DNA from: Macrotis lagotis
Taxonomy: Eukaryota; Chordata; Mammalia; Peramelemorphia; Peramelidae
Length of the DNA: 64,000 nt
Reading direction: 5' to 3'
Assembly (NCBI RefSeq): GCF_037893015.1
Contig: NC_133665.1
Location: 195,722,292 to 195,786,291 of the forward strand
A model generated the notes under the pieces. The model had not been told where the DNA came from, did not search any database, and saw nothing but the letters and a program-made list of their open reading frames with translations. Below, piece by piece: positions 33,301 through 44,089 of the stretch. A program made the translations under genes and the position numbers. The stretch's first letter is position 1. Every line of letters starts with the position of its first letter.

Positions 33301-34096
33301 TTTCTAAATTTTGTTGCTTGATCCACTCATTCTTTAAAATGAGGTTATTTAGTTTCCAATTAGCTCTGGGTCTATATCTCCCTGGCCCAATATTGCATAT
33401 GATTGTTATTGCATTGTGATCTGAGAAAGATGTATTCACTATTTCTTCCTTTCTACAATTTATCATTAGGTTTTTATGCCCTAGTACATGGTCAATTTTT
33501 ATGCTATGTACTACAGGAAAAAAGTATATTCCTTTCTATCACCATTCAATTCCTCCATAGGTCTATCACATCTAGGTTTTCTAACAATCTGTTTACCTCC
33601 TTAACTTCCTTCTTGTTTATTTTAGGATTAGATTTATCTAAATTTGAGAGCAGGAGGCTGAAGTCTCCCACTAGTAGAGTTTTGCTATCTATGTCTTCCT
33701 GTAACTCTTTCAACTTCTCCTGTAAGAATTCGAGTGGTGTCCCATTGTGTACATGCATTTTTAGTATTGAAATCACTTTATTGTCTATGGTACCTATTTT
33801 AGGAGGATATAGGTTCCTTTCTTACCTCTTTTAACACTACCTATTTTTGCAGCTGCTTTGCCTGAGATAAGGATTACTACCCCTGCTTTTTTCAGTTCAG
33901 CTGAAGCAAAATATATTTTGCTCCAACCTTTTACTTTTACTCTATATGTATCTCTCTGCTTCAAATGAGTTTCTTGTAAGCAGCATATTTTAGTATTCTG
34001 GTTTTTAATCCACTCTGCTATTCGCTTATGTTTTAAGGGAGAGTTCTTTCCATTCACATTCAATGTTATAATTACTAACTCTTTATTGCCCTCCAT
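30311..34096 (-). pseudogene. L1 ORF2 relic: EN, RT and C-terminal region
   Basis: From ATG at 34,096: MEGNKELVIITLNVNG and CCLQETHLK (endonuclease, catalytic N and E present), VGDFSLLLSNLD and FSDHNAI farther on. [20 protein letters not shown] (32,476-32,691), then RPGVKQGCPLSPLSFNIVLE and the catalytic box, which reads FADG (codons at 32,018-32,029) where active L1 has FADD, so one of the two catalytic aspartates is lost. The C-terminal Cys region reads CWKGCGKSGTLIHCWWSCEL (within 30,615-31,241). About eight separate frames, so dead, but the best preserved ORF2 in the window. Confidence 0.9.
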
Positions 34097-34679
34097 GCTA
34101 TCTTTCCCTTTCCCCCCTTTATCCATATTCCCCAGTGTTTTGTTTCTACCCCTCCCATTTCTTCCCCCTTTCCCTTTGCCCCTTCTTCCCTTCTTTCTGT
34201 TAGTTTCCCCTTTTCTCCCCCTCCCCCTCCCTTTCCCTTTTAATGCTTAAAAGGTAAGATACGTTTCTTAACTTAACTGAGTATGTCTAAGTTAACTTTA
34301 AGCCAAGTCTGATGAAATGAAGATTCAGGTGGTTCTCACCTCCTTCCTTCTTCCCCTCTTTTTCAATAGTTCTTTTGTACCTCTTGATGTCATGAGATTT
34401 ACCCCATTCAGTCTCCTCCGTCCTCCCATCTCCTTACTGTCCCCCTTTTTAAGGAGGTATTGTTTTTAAATCATTCTATCTGAGTCACAGAAAGTTATGA
34501 GTGTCCATAATTTCTGGCTAAGAATATTCTCTCCAATAGAGTTACAATTCTCAAGAGTTATGAGACTCTTTCTCCCAAGTGGGTATATAGCCAGTTTCAT
34601 CTTATTGGATAGCAGTTTTTTAGCCTTTTTATCTTTTGTATGTGTCTCTTGAGTCTCCTGTTTGATGCCCAAATTTTTT

Positions 34680-35270
34680 ATTTAGCTCTGGTCTTTTCAT
34701 CGGGAATTATTGGAAGTCTCGAATTTCATTAAATGTACATCTTTTCCCCTAGAAGAGAAGGCTCAGCTTTGCTGGATAGTGGATTCTTGGCTGCATTCCA
34801 AGCTCCCCTGATCTTCAGAATATCTCATTTCAGACCCTTCAATCTCTTGATGTTGATGCAGCCAGGTCCTGTGTAAACCTTCCTGTGGATCTTTTATATT
34901 TAAATTTTTTTCTTTCTGGATGCTTGCAGGATTTTTTCTTTTATCTGATACTTCTGGAATTTGACCACAACATTCCTTGGTGTTTTCATTTTAGGATCTC
35001 TTTCCAGAGGGGATCAATGTATTCTTTCAATAACTATTTTGTCCTCTGGTTCCATGATATCAGGGCAGTTTTCCAACAATAAATCCTGTAATATTAATTC
35101 CAGGCTTTTTTTTCTTTTCCATGTTTTCGGGAAGGCCTATAATTCTCAAGTTGTCCCTTTCTGATCTGTTCTCAAGGTTAGTGGTTTTGTGATGAGATGT
35201 TTTACATTTTATTCTATTTTTTTCTATCTTTTGGTTTTTTTTTTAACAGAATCTTGTTGTCTTATGAAGT
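34680..35270 (-). pseudogene. L1 ORF1 relic
   Basis: The antisense of 'tagctctggtcttttcatc' marks the ORF1 end near 34,685. The + strand 'tgaccacaacattccttggtgttttcat' and 'tcccctgatcttcagaatatctcatttc' lie over the ORF1 RNA-binding C-terminal half. The N terminus is mostly deleted, and frames are broken. Confidence 0.75.
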
Positions 35271-35403
35271 CATTTTCACTGACCCTCTGCTCCTGTCTCC
35301 CAGTTCACCCACAGTCCCCTGAGACAAATCTTCTTGGTAGGTATTCTTCTCCTAGCTTCTCTTTGGGGTTTTGTTGATCGAATTTCTGTTGTTTCTTTCC
35401 TGG

Positions 35404-35556
35404 TTTTTTTTAGGATTTTTGCAAGGCAAATGGGGTTAATTGGCTTGCCCAAGGCCACACAGCTAGGTAATTATTAAGTGCCTGAGACCAGATTTGAATT
35501 CAGGTACTCCTGACTCCAAGGCCAGTCCTTTATCCAGTACACCACCTAGCTGCCCC
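35404..35556 (-). mobile_element. Marsupial tRNA-derived SINE inserted in L1
   Basis: The + strand reads 'atttttgcaaggcaaatgg', 'cttgcccaaggccacac', 'ccagatttgaattcagg', 'ccacctagctgcccc'. It lies in the shortened leader of the L1. Flanks share only CTGTTGTTT (35,386-35,394 and 35,559-35,567), a short possible TSD. Confidence 0.9.
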
Positions 35557-35633
35557 TCCTGTTGTTTTTGAAGGGAATCAGGAGCACTTAACACAGTGCC
35601 TATCTTCTCTCTGACATCTTGGCTGGCACTGGC

Positions 35634-35648
35634 CTTTAGAAGTCTTTC
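35634..35648. repeat. Target-site duplication, right copy
   Basis: CTTTAGAAGTCTTTC, partner of 29,931-29,945. Confidence 0.85.
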
Positions 35649-36150
35649 AATGGAAATTAGTCAGGGACATGATAGAAGGGACCTTATACAGTAGAGGTTA
35701 GACTAAATGGCTCAGGAGCTTCATCCAATCATTGATTGATTGAATTAAATTCAAGGCAATTTCTGGTCTCTGGGTTTTCTTGTTATTGTGATTATTGGAT
35801 GATATTATAAATTCTCTGAGGAAAGGGACTTTTTCTTCTTTTTATATCCTCAGTAGGTGCATATTACCTGTATATAATAATCATTTAAGAATGTTTATTG
35901 ATTGATTACATAGGTTAAACTTCTATAGTAAGTAGTACTGATCATCATCAATATCTGTTCCTTTATCCATTCCCCATATTTGGCATCATTAGAATATTTA
36001 GATAGATCATTTTTAAGGTATTGCAATTGTCTTCAGTATCTTCTCATCTATTTCCTTCTTTCTAATTTGGTATTGATGTCAGCTTTTGTTCTATTTAGTT
36101 GTTATGAATATTCCCAACAACTGATTTAAAAATGACTCATATATTGTTAA
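35649..36150. other. Old repeat scraps and AT-rich DNA
   Basis: 35,650-35,735 resembles the 3' part of the unnamed old repeat seen at 4.06 and 29.66 kb. 35,800-35,905 ('attctctgaggaaagggac', 'tcctcagtaggtgcatatt', 'atgtttattgattgatta') is an L2/THER1-type 3' end. The remainder is AT-rich and unrecognised. Confidence 0.5.
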
Positions 36151-36154
36151 CAAG

Positions 36155-36400
36155 AGGCAGCTATGTGGTTCAGGGGATAGTCAGTAGGATTTGAATTTGA
36201 GCCTGACCTCAGACATTATCTGGCAGTGTCATCCTGAGCAAGTCATGCTTGCTTTAGTTTTCTCAGCTATAAAATGGAAATAATAATAGAATCAAACCTC
36301 ATTGGGCTGTAGGTAGCAAATATGATATCATATTTGTAAAAGGGTTTATCACAACACCAAGAACATAATAGGCACTATATAAATGTTTATTCTCTCCTCT
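36155..36400 (+). mobile_element. MIR-like CORE-SINE
   Basis: 'aagaggcagctatgtggttc', 'gagcaagtcatgcttgc', 'ctataaaatggaaataataa', 'ggcactatataaatgttta' give the MIR order from head through CORE to 3' end. Confidence 0.7.
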
Positions 36401-36409
36401 TCCACTTCC

Positions 36410-36660
36410 CTCAGTAGATAGAGCATTGGACCTGGTATCAGGAAGACCTGGGTTCAAATCAGGCCTCTGACATTTACTAGCTGTGTGACTCTTGGTAAGT
36501 CACTTGACCTTTATTGTCCTCAGTTTCCTTATCTATAAAATGGGCGAGATAAACTTCTTAAATTTTTATGAGGTTTAAGATGACATAATATTTGTGAAGC
36601 ACTTCGCAAACTTTGAGGGCTATGTGACTGCTAGCTATGATTATTATTAATTAATAATTT
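36410..36660 (+). mobile_element. Second MIR-like CORE-SINE
   Basis: 'gagcattggacctggtatcagg', 'tagctgtgtgactcttggtaag', 'tatctataaaatgggcgag', 'gtgaagcacttcgcaaac' give a well-ordered copy, head to tail with the previous SINE and in the same orientation. Confidence 0.75.
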
Positions 36661-37340
36661 TCATTTAAGATATAGTCAAAGACATTTTCATGATGTTATT
36701 TGGTACTTGTCATGTTTAGTGTTTTCTGAGTATTTTCTGAATGAAAGTATTCACGAGGAAGTCTCATGAGTTGGCAAGAAGTCTTTGACTTCCTTTGTTT
36801 CTTAATCTTTAGCCCCATTTTATGTTTGTCCTGTCATCTCTTCTGACTACCTTCACATTGGAATCATTGAACAACAGTGCAAATGCTGAATTGGTCAGGA
36901 GAATCATCTTGAGTTATTTATACCTTCTTCCACCTCTTCCATCTTTGTATGATATATTGGTTCATAAACTGCCACCAGCAATGTGGTGGTCTTTTCATTT
37001 AGGCTCATTTTGAGGATTTCATGGTGAAATGATAGGATCACAAATTTTAAATAGGAAAGGAACTTAAATCTCCTTTCCTTTCATTTGATAAATACCACAA
37101 AATGGTGTTTTGGATTGTCTCCTTGACAATAAAATGTCCATACCAATTCCTTTATTTTTCTCTTCAGGGAGAACTTGCTAGTTATTTGGCTTCAATTACT
37201 TTTTTTTTGTATTCACAGATTTCATTTAGAGTAAGAATATCATTCCTGATATTTCAAATTTTCAATAGTAATAAAATCAACTATATTTGGGCAAATATCT
37301 CACATATAGAGCTTCATCAATAAAAAAGCAGCTTATAGAT
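36661..37340. other. Single-copy DNA, AT-rich
   Basis: 37,030-37,100 carries a MIR-like or other old-repeat phrase ('ggaaaggaacttaaatctcc'). No exon is supported. Confidence 0.4.
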
Positions 37341-37712
37341 GACCCACAAACTCTTATTCTTAATAACCCCTGCCTCACTTCCCATCATTCTACAGCTAAA
37401 GTCAATTCATGGAAAGTCTGTCTCTCAAACCTCCTTATCTGGCCTGTTCTCTTTCCTCTCATGCCTACCATATTCATTTAGGCTCTTATCACCTCTTACT
37501 TAGAATATTTTATTAGTCTCCTAATTGATCTCCTTGTATCCAGTCTCTCACTTTTCTGTTACATCTTCTATATAGCTATTAAATTAATACGACTAATGAT
37601 CAGTTATGACCATATATCATTGACCTGTTCAAGAAGTTTCTGTAGAATCCTATTTCCCCTACAAGAAAATATAGCCTGCTCTCTTTGGCATTTAATACCC
37701 TTTACCTCCCAC
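37341..37712 (+). mobile_element. L2-clade LINE fragment
   Basis: 'tcttagaatattttattagtctcctaattgatctcc', 'tgtacatcttctatatagctatt' and 'caagaagtttctgtagaatcc' parallel L2 near 'ggattactgcaatagcctcctaac'. It ends at TGTTGTAAG, the possible start of the next block. Confidence 0.55.
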
Positions 37713-38730
37713 CTGTTGTAAGAAGCAATACTTCTTTATTCCAATTTATTATGTGGGAGCTTTGTATGACTTATCACTGAAGGGCTTGCTTTGTGAGTTA
37801 ATTAAGAGTCTTCTAATTGGTTGCTGAATCAGAGGAGCTGATGATTCATTGGCTATAAAGAGATCAATGTACCCTGGGTCACTTTCTTCCTCTCTGGCAG
37901 TGAAGTGTGGGATTTATTTCATCTATATTCTGACATTAGTGTGGAGGAAGAAATGATTGACTTATTTCACATGACTTCTATGTAGTCCTAAGCCTATGAT
38001 CTTTAATTCATGTTCTCTGCCTAGGCAAATCTGAGCCTACATCCACAATTGTCTTTTTTGTATTTGCTTTTTCCTGGGGATCTCATGATGGAATATCCTG
38101 GTTTGGAAGCAGCCTTCGGATTTTAAAAGGTCAAGATTTGGATCTTAATAGATTTAAGCTATTTGTGGTAGAGGAAGCTTCTGCACTGGAGATGATGTCC
38201 AACAAGAAGAAAAGAAATGGTCCAAGTTCATCTACTTGATCATAAGAGTTGGAAGAACAGTACCAATCTGAGGTGAAATATAAAATGTCTAATTAAAAAT
38301 ACTGTAAACTACATTCTCTACTGGTGAGGATTGAATATCAGCCTCTCAGAAGCTTACAAGTCTTTTAAAATAAATTATTAAAATTTTTTTATGTTGGATT
38401 GGGTATTTTTTAGGTTTTTGCAAGGCAAATGGGGTTAAGTGACTTGCCCAAGGCCACACAGCTAGGTAATGATTAAGTGTCTGAGGTCAGATTTGAACTC
38501 AGGTACTCCTGACTCCAGGGCTGGTGCTCTATCCACTGAGCCACCTAGCTGCCCCCTATGTTGGATTGTTAAATGAGGACTTCTGAGTGTTCTGTGCTTA
38601 GCATTCTTCTTGAATATAGGAATAAATTACCTCTACTCTGAATGATGTTTATTGATCACTGAGCGTAGTTTTACTCCTTGCTTCGGGGAGGGCTAGGTTA
38701 TAACCTAAGTTTTAATTAATTCTCCTGTGG
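37713..38730 (+). mobile_element. LTR-like block with TATA motif (uncertain)
   Basis: Begins TGTTGTAAGAAGCAA at the L2 break. A TATAAA lies in 'ttggctataaagagatc' (about 37,851-37,867), about 140 bases in, with CCAAT-like 'taattggttgctg' upstream. This is a promoter layout typical of LTRs. The 3' end and TSD are not clear, and no retroviral genes are seen. A SINE at 38,402-38,556 interrupts the block. Confidence 0.25.
38402..38556 (-). mobile_element. Marsupial tRNA-derived SINE
   Basis: Well-preserved copy flanked by a perfect 12-bp TSD, TATGTTGGATTG at 38,390-38,401 and 38,557-38,568. The + strand 'tttttgcaaggcaaatgggg' and 'gagccacctagctgcccc' mark tail and head. Confidence 0.95.
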
Positions 38731-39167
38731 AAGTAAAGTTGTGGTTGAACAAGACATAGAGGGTAAGAAGAAGAAGAAAACTTACTCCTCCATCTTAAGA
38801 GGAGAGATCCTCCAGAACTGAACCAAAACCACATGTCTGGATGTTTCAGGACCCCAGACTTGTTTCCTGACCTTTCAGATAGCTCTCACTCACAGGTTCT
38901 CTCTTCCAATGACTCTACCTTGTTGTGCGTTTTCTAGATAAGACATTGCCTCTCCTGCCTGCACACCTTTCCACAAGCTCTCCTCCAAACTTGGATGGCA
39001 CTCTTTCAGGTTCTACTTCTTAGGCCTTTGACTCTTTCAGCACTCAGTTCCTAAATGAGGCCTCACTTGATTCAGCTGTCATTTGTTGGACCCATTTTGT
39101 CTCTACATTGTAGAATATGAAGAGTTTGAGAGAAAAAACTGATTTTGTGTCCCCAGTACTTGATTAC

Positions 39168-39172
<5 letters not shown>
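38731..39172. other. Single-copy DNA
   Basis: No supported feature. Confidence 0.4.

Positions 39173-39209
<37 letters not shown>
39173..39209. repeat. (TA)n microsatellite
   Basis: About 18 TA units with TG-variant ends. Confidence 0.95.
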
Positions 39210-39217
<8 letters not shown>

Positions 39218-39271
39218 ATAATATGGTTACTAAGAATCTCAAGTAGACTTGGAATCCAGGATTCTCTAGCC

Positions 39272-39394
39272 CTCCTTCCTTCCTTCCTGTCTCCCTCCCT
39301 GACTTCCTTTCCCTTCCTTCCTTCCTTCCTTCCTTCCTTCCTTCCTTCCTTCCTTCCTTCCTTCCTTCCTTCCTTCCTTCCTTCCTTCCTTCCC
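39272..39394. repeat. (TTCC)n microsatellite
   Basis: Imperfect at the left, then about 20 pure TTCC units at 39,312-39,394. A pyrimidine/purine asymmetric array; the Ser/Pro/Phe frame over it is an artefact. Confidence 0.95.
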
Positions 39395-40019
39395 TAACTT
39401 AAGATGGTTCTTTTTAAGTTAGGTAGCAACCCAGCAGCTTTTTCTAGCCAATAACTAACCACTGCTCAATCTTGGATCCTGTATGGCATCTCAAGAGTTC
39501 TTCCCCTTTCAGGTCCCATGATCTTAACTGGATATTGGTCATATTTCTGGGAGGGTGAAGAGGCACCTATCACTTTTTGATACATGTTTCACTCATCCCA
39601 CCATCAGAAAATAATCTTTGGTTCAATCAGGTTGAAAACTGGCTAAAATAGTTAGGCTGGGAATGAAACGCTATTCTAGGGGTTCCTGACAACCAGGAAG
39701 ACAGGACATTTTCTCCAGAACAACCTCTGTGACTGGCTCTGGAAATTTCCTGGCCTCCAGCTGGCATCACTCAGATTCACTCTGGCTAATGACCATTCCA
39801 CCTCCTCCTATCCCACACTGGTCTGTCAGGACTCTTTGTACTGGCAAGTCTCAATATGGGCAAACTCCACACATATTGTCAAGATTCATGTCACCCTACT
39901 AAGGGCAATTCTTCTTTTAAGAGCCTCCATGGGAGCAAAATCTATAGGGCTAGTTCTCCCTCCAAAGCTATCATAGAAGAAAAAGAAGTTCCTTAAATGA
40001 CAACCATCTAAAAATTGTC
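39395..40019. other. Single-copy DNA
   Basis: No supported feature. Confidence 0.4.
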
Positions 40020-40140
40020 CCTAACCCCAAGCAGAGAAGGAGGAAAGAAAGGAAACGAAAAAAGGGAAGGAGTAAGGGAAGGGTAGAAGGAAGGAAAGAA
40101 GGAAGAATAAAAGAAAATGCAGGAAGGCAGGTTGGAAAGA
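40020..40140. repeat. GGAA-rich low-complexity tract
   Basis: GGAAAGAAGGAAG-type units on the + strand; poor periodicity. Confidence 0.75.
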
Positions 40141-40670
40141 AGAGAAGAAATGTAGTCCATGTCCATGATCAATTCTACTTCCTGAGACATACTGTTAACC
40201 ACAGCACCCTTCACCACTACAATAGACTTGCTAATAGTAGTCACATTGTTCCTTAGATGACTATAATGCAGAGTAAGACATGAGGTCCTAGAAACAAGGA
40301 TTACTTTCTCTACCCTGCTTTCCAGCCCCAGTGTCTTGGCTTCAAGGGACAGTGAAGTGGGTCTGGCTTGGTACAGGGATGTATACTTGTATGAATTAGA
40401 GCAATCAGCTTCATATCAGTGGGACACTGATTGAATGATGCTGGTCTTAGTAACTAGCTGCAGTTTAAGCTTCTGCTTCTGGGAGCTCTTGTTGACAGGC
40501 ACATCTCCTTGGACTTTCTTGGGATCTGGGGAAGCATCCTCTCAGCCTCAAAGACCTGCAGTGGCCTAGATGGGGGACTTCAAATCATCTGAGTTTTCAT
40601 TAGTATGGTGACTTTCCACCAGATTGGCACCAGAGGTTCCTGCAGGCTTTGTGACCAGAGACATTTCTCA
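40141..40670 (-). other. Unidentified stretch with long, mostly open - frame
   Basis: On the - strand a frame reads PKKVQGDVPVNKSSQKQKLK and, past one stop, SLSLEAKTLGLESRVEKVIL, followed in a neighbouring frame by VTTISKSIVVVKGAVVNSM. I cannot match these to a family. The layout would fit a decayed processed pseudogene, but there is no A-tract at its downstream end. Chance is also plausible. Confidence 0.25.
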
Positions 40671-41199
40671 GATATTATCTAGTCAAGGAAGAGTAGTGGA
40701 CACTTAGAGGCACTCAGGCATATGGTGTTGAGGTCTCACAGGTGTTCAGGCAAATTGTCCATGGAGGGACCATCCTTGAAACTTTTCCAGCTAGGAAGGA
40801 CCTTCCAGGTCTTGGGTAAATTAGTAGGCCAGAGTCCCCTCAAATTGAAGGAGCTTCCAGAGGAGAACTTTATGGGGATAACAAGAAAAGGGCCAGTGAG
40901 GAGGTCTCTTTGGGGACTCATCTTTGAAGCTGATTATCCAAAATCCTGCACTGGAGGGTCTGGTTAGACTCCAGTTAGTCAGAACTCAGCTTCCTCTGAG
41001 AAGGAGAGAGGTTTCTTCAATCTGATTGATGGATAAAGAATTGTGGCTGAAGGCATAAGGAAGGACCCAAGTGCAACCTTGGTACACTGTGCAGCCTTCA
41101 TCGTCTCTTCACCCCTTAAGGAACATCACCCACATACAAATTGTCTGCTTAGATGGCCCTGCTCAGGGAATCTTCAAGTTACAGCAGTAAAATATTTGC
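40671..41199. other. Single-copy DNA, no gene recognised
   Basis: An 81-codon + frame and a 61-codon - frame overlap at 40,722-40,967; neither has a recognisable domain. Confidence 0.4.
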
Positions 41200-41470
41200 T
41201 GACCCAGGACACATAAATTACATCATTACCTAATGAACTGGGGCAGAAAGCCTTGGAATGCTGAAGCTCTTCAGAGGGGTGTGAGCCGAGGCTGTGATTA
41301 CAGTGATTTAGACAGGAGCAGCTCAGGGCAGACAATATTAATTTAGGAGTGACTCATTATGCTCAACACCAGTCTGGAATCTAATGAGCTGATTCCAATA
41401 CACTTCAGTTCTCTGGAAAGATGCACAGAGCTTTCACCAATAGGCAGCATGGGGACACAATCGAGACTTT
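41200..41470. promoter_or_regulatory. Candidate conserved non-coding element
   Basis: Single-copy stretch with GTGATTACAGTGATTTA (41,294-41,310), AATATTAATTTAGG (about 41,333-41,346), an exact AP-1 site TGACTCA (41,350-41,356) and 'ctaatgagctgattcc' near 41,381. Such clustered homeodomain and AP-1 motifs outside repeats are typical of enhancers; this is inference. Confidence 0.35.
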
Positions 41471-42589
41471 CCCCAAGAATGGAGACATTCCATTCAATAG
41501 AAGAAAAAGCCTTATGTTGATGCTACCCCTCCCATCAAATCAAATAGTCAAATAAAGTGAGAATTGTTTTTTGTCCCTTCAGAGCCAGGTTTGTGGAACT
41601 GCCAATGCTGGGAAAATAAGAAAATAAGACAAACTAAATCCATTGGGAAATGGAGTGCTTGGGGCTGAGAAATGCATTTATTTTAATGTTTCAAATTAAA
41701 TGCAAGTGTCCATTTATGAAGCATTCAGAAAGAGGTGAAAGAGTCAAGAAAGGGGAAGGAAAGTATTGACTTTTGATGATTTAGCACCAGACAAGTATTC
41801 ACCACAAGGAATGTACTTTTTAACAAAGGGTAGTAGAAATTCGAAGTTGTGAGAAGACCTTGCAAGGTCATCTTGCCTCTCTCCCTGCCTTAAAAGAACT
41901 GACAATTTATCCTCTTCTAAAAAAAGGAAACTTCCTAAGCCTTCTTCTCATTATAGTAATAAGAAATGTAGTCCTGACCTTCACAGACATCATCAAAGAT
42001 GAACATTTCTACCTAGAAAAGAACAGAAAAAAAACCAACTGGGTGAAAGCATGAATCTCATTATTTACAACTTCTTTTAAACATCAACTCTAAGGATGTT
42101 CCAAGTAAGAACTTTCCAAAACTGAGTCTCATTTGTCCATCTGGAATCTGAGTCCCTTTCTGATCTTGGCTGGGTATTTTCTGTAAATGCTTTCTTTTCC
42201 CCCTTTATAGTGGTATTGCTATCACGCATCTTCCTCTCGTCTCACAAAATATTCATTCCAATTCCCCACATAAACTAAGAATTCTCCATTGTAGTAAGCT
42301 AGCATTCTCAAGTGAAAAAAACCAATAATGATCAAGAAAGCAAAATATAAATATTATAGGTGCTTTCATTCAGCCAAAATTGTTGCATGCTAAGAGGGCC
42401 TAAAGAGTATCCTTACAGAAAAGTCAGACTGAGTTCAGATGAACTCTGAAGCCCAAACTAGCTTTTGGAAAAGGGAAGTTCTCTCTTTCTCTGTTTCTGT
42501 CTCTTCCCTCCCTCTCTCCTTCTTTCCCTCTTTCTTTCTCCTTGTAGGGAGGAAAGGGAAGGACTAAGAATGACTCCTGCAGTCATATG
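41471..42589. other. Single-copy DNA with CT-rich tract
   Basis: 42,480-42,545 is CT-rich. Nothing else is recognised. Confidence 0.4.
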
Positions 42590-42720
42590 CAGACTACAGA
42601 GACTTTAACAGGGATGTAAACCTTCAATAGCAACCTGGAAAAGTACAATCAATTGCAATTGCAGAGATGTTAATGTTTGTCACATCTCCAAACACAAACA
42701 GACCTTGGAAGGTGGAAGCC
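42590..42720. promoter_or_regulatory. Candidate conserved non-coding element
   Basis: Single-copy AT-rich segment with 'gtacaatcaattgcaattgc' and 'gatgttaatgtttgtcac' (a forkhead-like GTTTGTC follows TTAATG). Motif-based only. Confidence 0.2.
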
Positions 42721-43096
42721 AGCTGCATAAGGCCAGGTGACTATAGTGAAGCTCAAACAGGATCTGACCATCCAATAGAAGAATGTAGGAGAAGGGAGAG
42801 CCTGGCACTGGCACAAGAATTCAAATCATAAACTGAGGTTATGAAAAGAGAAGATACCAAAAGAAATAGATTCCAAACACTACAGAAGTAGTGTGGTTCA
42901 AAAGATACCTAAGCAGTGAATCCAAAATAAGCGAGTAACTCTGTAGCAACTCCAAGGAAATGTGTTGACCAAGAGTTCCAGTAACACTGTAAGAAAAAGT
43001 CAAGAGAATAAAATGGGAATTATAAATGACATAAGAGTTCTGGAAATGGAAGGACATGACTTTGAACTTGTTGAACATCTTATGTAAGGAATTGTT
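42721..43096. other. Single-copy DNA
   Basis: No supported feature. Confidence 0.4.
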
Positions 43097-43285
43097 ATCA
43101 TTGTTTGCCCTTTGTTCTCAAAGAGGGCCATGACATGACATTCACATGAATCAGATTTAAGGGAGGGAGGGATAGGCTAAGTCACCAACTTCATTTTGTC
43201 CTCTGTAGTCATTTGTGTCCAGTGGCCAGATATGGATTAGAATGATTGGAGATGGTCCTTTATCTAAGTAATAGACTCATTGAAA
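43097..43285 (-). mobile_element. MAR1-type SINE, tail half
   Basis: 'tgccctttgttctcaaagag' (tail complement), 'ttcacatgaatcagattta' and 'ctctgtagtcatttgtgtcc' follow MAR1. The tRNA-like head is missing, so it is 5' truncated. Confidence 0.75.
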
Positions 43286-43439
43286 CCTGGAAATGACCAA
43301 ATATAACTCAGTTACTATTTGAGAAAACAAAAATATTAGAACAAAACCCAAAGACAGAAAAAAGGCAGAACATGTGAAAATAGCAAAAACAGTCTCCCAA
43401 GAAAAGAAGTCAAGGAAAAAAATGAAAGGCACAACCAAC

Positions 43440-43742
43440 AGTACATTAATGTTTCATTTTCCCTACATCCCCTCCAAAATTTGTCATTTTCCTTTTCTGT
43501 CCTATTAACCAATCTAGTATGTATAAGATAGTAGCTCAGAAATGTTTTAGCTTGCATTTTTCCAATCAATACTAATATTTATAATATGGTTATAGAAAGC
43601 ATTAGTAACTTCTTCTGAAAACTGTTCATAGCTTTTGATCATTTGTCCATTGGGAAATGTTTCTTTTTTTAATAAATTAAACTCAGTTCTGTCTATGTTT
43701 GAGAAATGAGACCTTTTTAAGAGAAACTTGCTTCAAAGTTTT
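43440..43742 (-). mobile_element. Old L1 ORF2 C-terminal segment
   Basis: The - strand gives KTFLSYYLIHTRLVNRTEKENDKFWRG-type text (within 43,336-43,569) matching the ORF2 C-terminal region. It ends at a T-run (43,738-43,746) and passes directly into ORF1 sequence. Confidence 0.75.
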
Positions 43743-44085
43743 TTTTCACAGAATCACTCTCATTTCTCTTCCCATTTTTTCATCTAACTCTTTTATTTGA
43801 TTTTCAAAATCATTTTTAAGGTCTTTAATGACATGAGCCCAATTCATATTTTTCTTGGTGGCATTAGATGTGCGATCTTTGGTTTTGTTTCCATCTGTGT
43901 GAGTATTTTGATCACCTTTGTCACTACAGTAACTTTCTATGGTCAGATATTTTTTCTGTTGCTTGCTCATTTCCCTTACTCTAAGATTTTATTTTACTTT
44001 TTTCTTAAAGTAGAACTCTGTTTCCAGGGTAGCAGAAATACTGTCCCAGGCTTCTGCGGCTTTGTTTTCAGTTCTTCCAAGTGAT
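43743..44085 (-). mobile_element. Old L1 ORF1 N terminus
   Basis: A - frame at 43,746-43,970 starts MSKQQKKYLTIESY and includes MNWAHVIKDLKNDFENQIKE, a coiled-coil-like ORF1 start. On the - strand it is followed by ORF2 C-terminal sequence, so most of ORF1 and ORF2 is missing between. Confidence 0.7.
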
Positions 44086-44089
44086 ATGA

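Larger units (their letters stand above)
29946..35633 (-). mobile_element. Near end-to-end L1 with TSD
   Basis: Spans from a 3' UTR end near 29,950 to a 5' end at about 35,627 ('ctgacatcttggctggc', complement of the L1 start), bracketed by 14/15-matching TSDs. The - strand order is 5' leader (short), ORF1 C-terminal two-thirds (about 34,680-35,270), inter-ORF (34,100-34,680), ORF2 (30,311-34,096), 3' UTR (29,950-30,310). The 5' UTR and ORF1 start are mostly missing, as the first ~55 leader bases join almost directly to ORF1 sequence. A SINE sits at 35,404-35,556. Stops and frameshifts disable both ORFs. Confidence 0.92.

Noticed and set aside
33403-33834. 143-codon + strand open frame
   Set aside because: Antisense of the L1 ORF2 endonuclease domain (- strand).
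39170-39397. 75-codon frame ending in a Pro/Ser/Phe repeat
   Set aside because: It covers only the (TA)n and (TTCC)n arrays.
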